Source: a virus | IMG/VR virus record: IMGVR_UViG_3300047473_000009 | Span: 1-48,885 of that record | Strand: one strand, 5' to 3' | DNA: 48,885 nucleotides | Shown: positions 44,401 to 48,885 of the stretch, piece after piece | Layout: the number at the start of each line of letters is the position of its first letter | Position numbering within the stretch: the first letter of the stretch is position 1 | Program-made: the position numbers and the translations under genes | The notes under the pieces: model-generated | What the model saw: the letters and a program-made list of their open reading frames with translations, nothing else | What the model was told of the DNA's origin: nothing | The model's database searches: none

Positions 44401-45894
44401 ATGAAAAAGAAGCTGTTACTTGGTTTGGTGGCTTTGGCTGCTATTCCGAGCATTGCTATCGCTAACGGTGTTTGGAATGGTTTTCCAGAGGTTGGTGATC
44501 CCGGTAACACCACTTGTCTTAGCTACGGTAGCACACCGTCAATTTCTCCCGGTAACTGTAATCAGTACAGCCCGGCTGGTCCGTCTGGCACAACTGGTTT
44601 GGAAATGGTTCCGGCCGACACTGGCAGTAATAATCCAGCCTCTGTTTACATTCCAACTAGCGTGCTTGGATTTTCTACCAATCGTTTGATTGGTGGTGAT
44701 ATGACTACCAATCTGGCGCAACGCCTAAGTACTGCTAAAGGCGTCAGTGCTCTTGCTGCTCTGTCTCCCACATCTGCTGTTATGACTGCTGATAGGTGGT
44801 GGGTTATTGCTCCGGCCGCTGGTGTCACTGTTACTATTGATAGCACGGCTTCTAGCGCTGTTATTCCGGGCTTTAACAACACTAAAGCACTTCGCGTTGC
44901 GCGTACCTCTGGCGGCGCTGCTGGTATCGTTTGTGTCGGTCAAACGCTCGATAAAGCTGCCTCTTTTCCGTTGATTGGTAATAATGCTGTTTTCTCATTT
45001 TATGAAGAAAATGGTTCTACTCAGTCTGCGACTAGTGGCAACATTACTGTAAACATTGACTATACGTCTGCTGCTGATACTGTTGGTACTCAAGCTACTT
45101 TGGGTTTTGCTGGTGGTAATGGTTCCAAGTTTGCGCTTGGAGACGCTGGGCAGTCTGGTACGCCAACGAACTATACCAACGCTGTAACGGGTCTTTCCAG
45201 TGGTACTACTGGCTCTATTACGAGCGGAGTAGCTACTATTAAAGCTTCTACGGCTTGGAATAGATATTCTGTTTGGGCTGCTATTCCTACCAATGTTCCC
45301 GGTACTACTACTCCTGTAACTTCTGTTAGTGTTTCGATTTGTTGGACTCCTACAGCAACTACTGCGGTAGCTACCGACTATATCGAAATTAACGGTATGC
45401 AGTTGGAAGCTAAGCCCAGCGCTACAGCTCTGTTGCCTAATGGTGGTTCTACTGTTGCCAGCGCTCTTGCTACTAATGGTGTCACAGCTCCAAACGCTTT
45501 TGAAAAGCGACCTGCTTCTTTAGAGGCTTTGCTTCAGTACTCGTATCTCTACTTTAACTATGAAAATCAATCTTTAGTTGCTCCTGTTGCGTCGTGTGAA
45601 AACATTGCCGCTACTGGTGCGAATTGCTATCTGCAATTCCCGGTTCCGATGCGAATTGCTCCAGCAATGCAGTATACGGCAGGTTTTCAAGCTTTTGCTG
45701 TAGTCGCGGAAACGTCCGTAAGTGCTTGTTCGGCTCTTGCTACGTATTCTAACACTGTGGTTTCGGTCCCTTCTCAGAACGGTGTATTTGTGCAATGCAC
45801 CGCATCTGTCGGCGCAGCTGGAACCGCAAATCAGCTATTGTCGCTTGGTACTTCGTCGGCTACTGGTATCATTTCAGCTTCGGCAGAACCGTAG
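44401..45894 (+). CDS. virion- or surface-type protein with Sec signal peptide (497 aa)
   Basis: ATG with TTGGAGCTAAAATT. The signal MKKKLLLGLVALAAIPSIAI-A-N is typical (basic start, hydrophobic core, small residues at the cut). The mature part has RLIGGDMTTNLAQRL, MTADRWWVIAP, then beta-sandwich repeats ending with DYIEINGMQLEAKPSATALL and a FEKRPASLEALLQYSYLYF segment. This order (G-G-D-x-x-T-N-L, T-A-D-R-W, W-x-R-Y-S, Q-L-E...P-A-x-x-F-E-x-R) is that of phage carbohydrate-binding or decoration proteins. Signal peptides are not expected there. Confidence 0.68.
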   Translation: MKKKLLLGLVALAAIPSIAIANGVWNGFPEVGDPGNTTCLSYGSTPSISPGNCNQYSPAGPSGTTGLEMVPADTGSNNPASVYIPTSVLGFSTNRLIGGDMTTNLAQRLSTAKGVSALAALSPTSAVMTADRWWVIAPAAGVTVTIDSTASSAVIPGFNNTKALRVARTSGGAAGIVCVGQTLDKAASFPLIGNNAVFSFYEENGSTQSATSGNITVNIDYTSAADTVGTQATLGFAGGNGSKFALGDAGQSGTPTNYTNAVTGLSSGTTGSITSGVATIKASTAWNRYSVWAAIPTNVPGTTTPVTSVSVSICWTPTATTAVATDYIEINGMQLEAKPSATALLPNGGSTVASALATNGVTAPNAFEKRPASLEALLQYSYLYFNYENQSLVAPVASCENIAATGANCYLQFPVPMRIAPAMQYTAGFQAFAVVAETSVSACSALATYSNTVVSVPSQNGVFVQCTASVGAAGTANQLLSLGTSSATGIISASAEP

Positions 45895-45926
45895 GATTTA
45901 ACCCCTCACAGAAAGGATTAAATCCA

Positions 45927-46916
45927 ATGGTGCTAGTTTTAGCAAATAGACAGCCTAGAATTTACACTACCAGTAAGCAGTTGATCGGTGGTGATGATTT
46001 TAACGCTGTGAACGCTTTGCTTACGTCAAGTAAAGCTTTGACTGCTGGTGTTGGTGGCACTTTAACTGTAGCGACGCAAATCAACTCAGCTAACGTCACT
46101 CTCACCGTTAATAACTCAGGTGACAGTGTTATTCTGCCACCTTCTTATCCGGGTCTTAGAGTACAGATCGAAATTCCGTCAGGTGCTAACAGTGCTACTG
46201 TTTTCCCCTATCAGACTAACGCTCTTAACTCCAATACTGCTGACAATATCGATGGCAATACTAGCGTAACTCAGTTTCAAGGTGGAGCAATCGAATACGA
46301 CTGCACTACTATCGGAACTTGGCATAGAAATGTTGCTGTCGGTGCTGTTAATCCGTCTACTGAAATTACACAATTCGGCAGTGGATCAGCTACTTTCTTA
46401 GAAGAGGGTAATATCTCACGACAAACTTTAGCTGTTGGTAGTGGCGTATCTCCTGTAGGCACTGGTGCAGATAGTGTTCTAGCGTTCTTTACCATTCCTG
46501 CAAATTCGTTTGATATCGCAGGACGTGGCTTGCAAATTACTGCCGCCGGTTCATTTGCAGCCAATGGTAACAACAAGACAGTAAAGCTTATAGCTAGCAA
46601 TACTCTTCCTGTTGTTGGTAACGCCCCTCCCGGTACTGGTAATGCTATCACTATAGCGACTACTGGTGTCGTTACTACCAATAACCAAGGTTGGTCTATT
46701 TCGGCTAACTTATTCAAGTATGGCGCGAATGGTTCCAATACTCAGTTGGCTATCCATTCTCAGGCTCAAGTCGGTGCTGCTGTCTCTGCCTTGCAGGTGC
46801 CAGCAAACGCGACTTTGATTGAAAACGCCGCTATGTATTTAATGTCAACTGGCAACGCTGGTACTACAGCCACTGACATTGTACAAAACTGGTTTGAAAT
46901 TAACGCTATGAACTAG
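45927..46916 (+). CDS. virion protein, probable fibre or decoration (329 aa)
   Basis: The ATG at 45927 with AGAAAGGATTAAATCCA is chosen; the open frame upstream overlaps the preceding gene. No signal peptide. The N-terminus has TTSKQLIGGDDFNAVNALLT, echoing the ...LIGGDMTTNL segment of the gene before. A beta-rich body follows (VTLTVNNSGDSVILPPSYPG..., ATVFPYQTNALNSN), then ISRQTLAVGSGVSPVGTGAD and a last domain typical of phage surface proteins. A strong terminator follows. Confidence 0.65.
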   Translation: MVLVLANRQPRIYTTSKQLIGGDDFNAVNALLTSSKALTAGVGGTLTVATQINSANVTLTVNNSGDSVILPPSYPGLRVQIEIPSGANSATVFPYQTNALNSNTADNIDGNTSVTQFQGGAIEYDCTTIGTWHRNVAVGAVNPSTEITQFGSGSATFLEEGNISRQTLAVGSGVSPVGTGADSVLAFFTIPANSFDIAGRGLQITAAGSFAANGNNKTVKLIASNTLPVVGNAPPGTGNAITIATTGVVTTNNQGWSISANLFKYGANGSNTQLAIHSQAQVGAAVSALQVPANATLIENAAMYLMSTGNAGTTATDIVQNWFEINAMN

Positions 46917-46924
46917 TTTTAACT

Positions 46925-46955
46925 GGCCGGATCGCAAATGATCCGGCCGATTTTT
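46925..46955 (+). terminator. rho-independent terminator
   Basis: GGCCGGATC and GATCCGGCC form a perfect 9-bp stem with loop GCAAAT, followed by GATTTTT. Confidence 0.9.
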
Positions 46956-46964
46956 AGGTGATAT

Positions 46965-47501
46965 ATGAAGAGACTATTGCGGGTAATCGTGGGGCTTTTA
47001 CTCTTGCCCACATTCGCATTCGCGCAAATCTATTTAACCACTGAATTTGATGTTAGTGTGACGCCTAACGTTCAAAACGCTTCCTACTCTTCTGGTAACG
47101 CTATTGGCGGCTTACAAACCATCACTCCGTTTCGTAGCGTACAGCCAACAGGAATTTTAAATAATATTTCTGTGTTGTCTAATGGTGGCTCAACTACACC
47201 CATCACATTATACATTTTTAAAGCCAATCCTAGCGCGACAATTTGTACTGACAAGAGCGCTTTTGTATTAGCTGCCGCTGATCAAAATAAGCTTATTAAC
47301 GCCGTTCCTCCTGTTTTAACCCCTGCTGTTGTTGGTGCTGGTACTACTGCTACTACAGCTTCGCAACAATCACCTATTTCAATCAGAAATCAAGACGCTC
47401 CTGCTACAACCAAATTATACATTTGTCCTGTGGTCGGTGGCACAGTTACTCCTGCTAGCACTTCTGATTTAGTGTTTGGTTATTCAGGGATTAGGGATTA
47501 A
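46965..47501 (+). CDS. small exported protein with Sec signal peptide (178 aa)
   Basis: ATG with TTTTTAGGTGATAT. The signal is MKRLLRVIVGLLLLPTFAFA, with the cut before QIYL. The mature part is beta-rich (SGNAIGGLQTITPFR, STTPITLYIFKANPSATICT), with paired cysteines. It has the look of a small periplasmic or surface protein, or a fibre cap. It directly precedes another signal-bearing gene. Confidence 0.62.
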   Translation: MKRLLRVIVGLLLLPTFAFAQIYLTTEFDVSVTPNVQNASYSSGNAIGGLQTITPFRSVQPTGILNNISVLSNGGSTTPITLYIFKANPSATICTDKSAFVLAAADQNKLINAVPPVLTPAVVGAGTTATTASQQSPISIRNQDAPATTKLYICPVVGGTVTPASTSDLVFGYSGIRD

Positions 47502-47504
47502 TTT

Positions 47505-48368
47505 ATGCTGACACGTCGAAAACTGATCACGGGCGCGGCTGCGCTGGCGGCGTATTCTCAGATGGAGGATGCGGGGGCGCAGACAACGCGCAGAGTGCTG
47601 TTGGGGGGTGGCGTAAACCCAGTTGCTGCTGCGCTATTTGCCAGAATGTCCCCCGCGCCCACTGCGGCAAGACAGGCGTTGATGTCCAGCTTAATTGGGT
47701 CGCTTCAGACTAGCGGCGTCTGGGCTTCGTTGGACGCGTTTTACGTCCTGGCCAATTTTTCAACTCAAGCCGCAAGTCTCAACTGGATATCCACTCAGTA
47801 CTCTCCTCTCGTTGCGATAAACGCGCCGACTTTCACTACCGATCAGGGGTACGCAGGAAATGGTACCAGCTCATATCTTCAAACTAGTTTTAACCCAAGC
47901 TCGCCTGGAATTAAGTTTGCTCAAAATAATTGCTCACTCTTTGCGAGATCAAATACGAACCTCAGACAAGATAGCGGCAGTTGTGTGGGCAACGCTTCAA
48001 CTTTTGGCACCGGGCCAGGGGCCAATATTAACCCCTGGAATATGAGCCTTAACAACGGAAGCTATGCGTTGAACACGCCCAACATCAACCAACTGGTACC
48101 AACTTCCGCTAAGGGCCTCTTCAGCACAACCCGATCGGGGTCAAGTTCGTTCAGCGTGTACGAAGATGTGTCTTTGCTCGGATCGATCACATCTGCCTCC
48201 GCGACCCCCTACAACGCCACCTTTTCCATATGCGCCGCGAACGGCGCAAATTTTTACACAACCCGCCAAATCTCTATCGCGGGCTGGGGTTCCTACCTCA
48301 GCGGCACCCAAGTATCCGCGCTGTCATCGGCCATCACAACCTACCTTTCAGCAATCGGAGTTTCCTGA
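47505..48368 (+). CDS. LamG-like protein with Tat-type signal peptide (287 aa)
   Basis: ATG at 47505. The N-terminus MLTRRKLITGAAALAAYSQM has the twin-arginine R-R-x-x followed by an Ala-rich hydrophobic part, and AGAQ as a possible cut. The body contains a concanavalin-like jelly roll (NGTSSYLQTSFNP, NPWNMSLNNGSYAL, RSGSSSFSVYEDVSLLG, then SICAANGANFYTTRQISIAG), as in phage receptor-binding tips and in bacterial exported lectins. The DNA is more GC-rich than the gene before. It could be a glycan-binding adhesin. Confidence 0.65.
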   Translation: MLTRRKLITGAAALAAYSQMEDAGAQTTRRVLLGGGVNPVAAALFARMSPAPTAARQALMSSLIGSLQTSGVWASLDAFYVLANFSTQAASLNWISTQYSPLVAINAPTFTTDQGYAGNGTSSYLQTSFNPSSPGIKFAQNNCSLFARSNTNLRQDSGSCVGNASTFGTGPGANINPWNMSLNNGSYALNTPNINQLVPTSAKGLFSTTRSGSSSFSVYEDVSLLGSITSASATPYNATFSICAANGANFYTTRQISIAGWGSYLSGTQVSALSSAITTYLSAIGVS

Positions 48369-48387
48369 CATGTTGGGGGCTCACCCA

Positions 48388-48885
48388 ATGAACAGATTTA
48401 TTATTACGCTCCTGTCATTGCTGTTGCTGAGCACTTCTGCAAATGCTCAGAGCATCACCATTTCATACCCAATGCCTCTAGTGATAAGCCTTGGCCAGCC
48501 ACAACCTTTTGCCGGACTTAGCGTCGTTGATTCCAACTCTGGAGCAACAAGCGACGTTGTTACAATCTCAGTGTCGGGCACAGCGGGAGGAACCCTGAGT
48601 AGCAATTCTCTCGCTAGCGGATCAACATTAACTGGCACTGGCCCGTACACATTGACGACGACGCCGAGCAATCTTCAGGCCGACGTGCAATCGCTTCTTT
48701 ACGCACCAGCCAACCTGACAAACACAACAGAAGATTTTACGCTTTCTGTTGCTAGTTTCCAGACCACTCAACTGGGCACTGTAACGGCAACGCCAATTGA
48801 ACTCGGCAATATAAATATAACCAGCGAAGTTCCCTATCCGCCGCCAACCGGCACCTTCACGCCGCGCAATTTTAAGGGTGTGAAT
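48388..48885 (+). CDS. signal-bearing surface protein, cut by the window end
   Basis: ATG at 48388 is chosen over the in-frame ATG at 48370 because the Sec signal begins there (MNRFIITLLSLLLLSTSANA, cut before QS). The mature part is of the Ca-binding / repeat adhesin style (FAGLSVVDSNSGATSDVVTI, then SGTAGGTLSS...TGTGPYTLT). It ends, within the window, in a Pro-rich linker (YPPPTGTF). The continuation lies outside. Confidence 0.65.
   Translation, partial: MNRFIITLLSLLLLSTSANAQSITISYPMPLVISLGQPQPFAGLSVVDSNSGATSDVVTISVSGTAGGTLSSNSLASGSTLTGTGPYTLTTTPSNLQADVQSLLYAPANLTNTTEDFTLSVASFQTTQLGTVTATPIELGNINITSEVPYPPPTGTFTPRNFKGVN

Overview
The window is most of the genome of a tailed double-stranded DNA phage, probably a podophage. 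The head and tail set is P22-like: an acidic scaffold, a P22 gp5-type coat, gp4- and gp10-type neck proteins, and three large ejection-type proteins. I see no integrase, no CI-type repressor and no lysogeny module. Portal and large terminase are not in the window and probably lie just beyond its two ends. The AT-rich sequence, proteobacterial-type signal peptides (including a Tat signal) and sigma70-like promoters suggest a Gram-negative, perhaps alphaproteobacterial, host. The host assignment is inference.

Layout. (a) 1-13.1 kb, plus strand: small genes, scaffold, GIY-YIG endonuclease, coat, neck proteins, a cupin-like protein and ejection proteins. Two single genes on the minus strand (3970-4164 and 4636-4962) interrupt this operon, each with its own near-consensus promoter (morons). 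(b) 13.2-18.8 kb: a large adhesin or tail fibre with a signal peptide, a decayed fibre relic, then a membrane and lysis cassette including a NlpC/P60-like protein. (c) 18.8-30.7 kb, minus strand: the early replication and recombination operon. Read from its promoter side it holds a small membrane protein, a conserved phage protein, a RecA-like ATPase, an Acb2-like anti-CBASS candidate, a DUF669-type SSB, a RecB-like nuclease, an SF2 helicase, a nucleotide-sugar hydrolase or transferase, a beta-clamp-like protein and a family B DNA polymerase. (d) 30.8-33.6 kb, plus strand: an HTH regulator, a primase-helicase and an iteron-like origin candidate. (e) 33.6-43.8 kb, plus strand: about 30 very small accessory genes behind repeated promoter-leader modules, with a ParB-like protein, a VRR-NUC nuclease, a LuxR-type HTH, tRNAs and a structured RNA. 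(f) 43.8-48.9 kb: a putative small terminase followed by virion or adhesin-like proteins, most with N-terminal secretion signals.

The most unusual signal is in the early operon. Three different cargo genes (an HNH-AP2 endonuclease, a GIY-YIG endonuclease and a C5 cytosine methyltransferase) each sit exactly at the end of an essential replication gene. In each case the terminal segment of that host gene is present twice, once on each side of the cargo. For helicase and clamp the C-terminal codons recur just downstream of the endonuclease. For the polymerase a perfect 31-bp direct repeat covering its start codon flanks the methyltransferase. This looks like a way of inserting into an essential gene while regenerating its end, without an intron or an intein. 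Other notable items are a complete tRNA(CAU) inside the reading frame of the primase-helicase, an Acb2-like gene, a shared 75-residue domain inserted in both neck proteins, a coat-gene fragment in a small upstream gene, and a set of structural-looking proteins with Sec or Tat signals.
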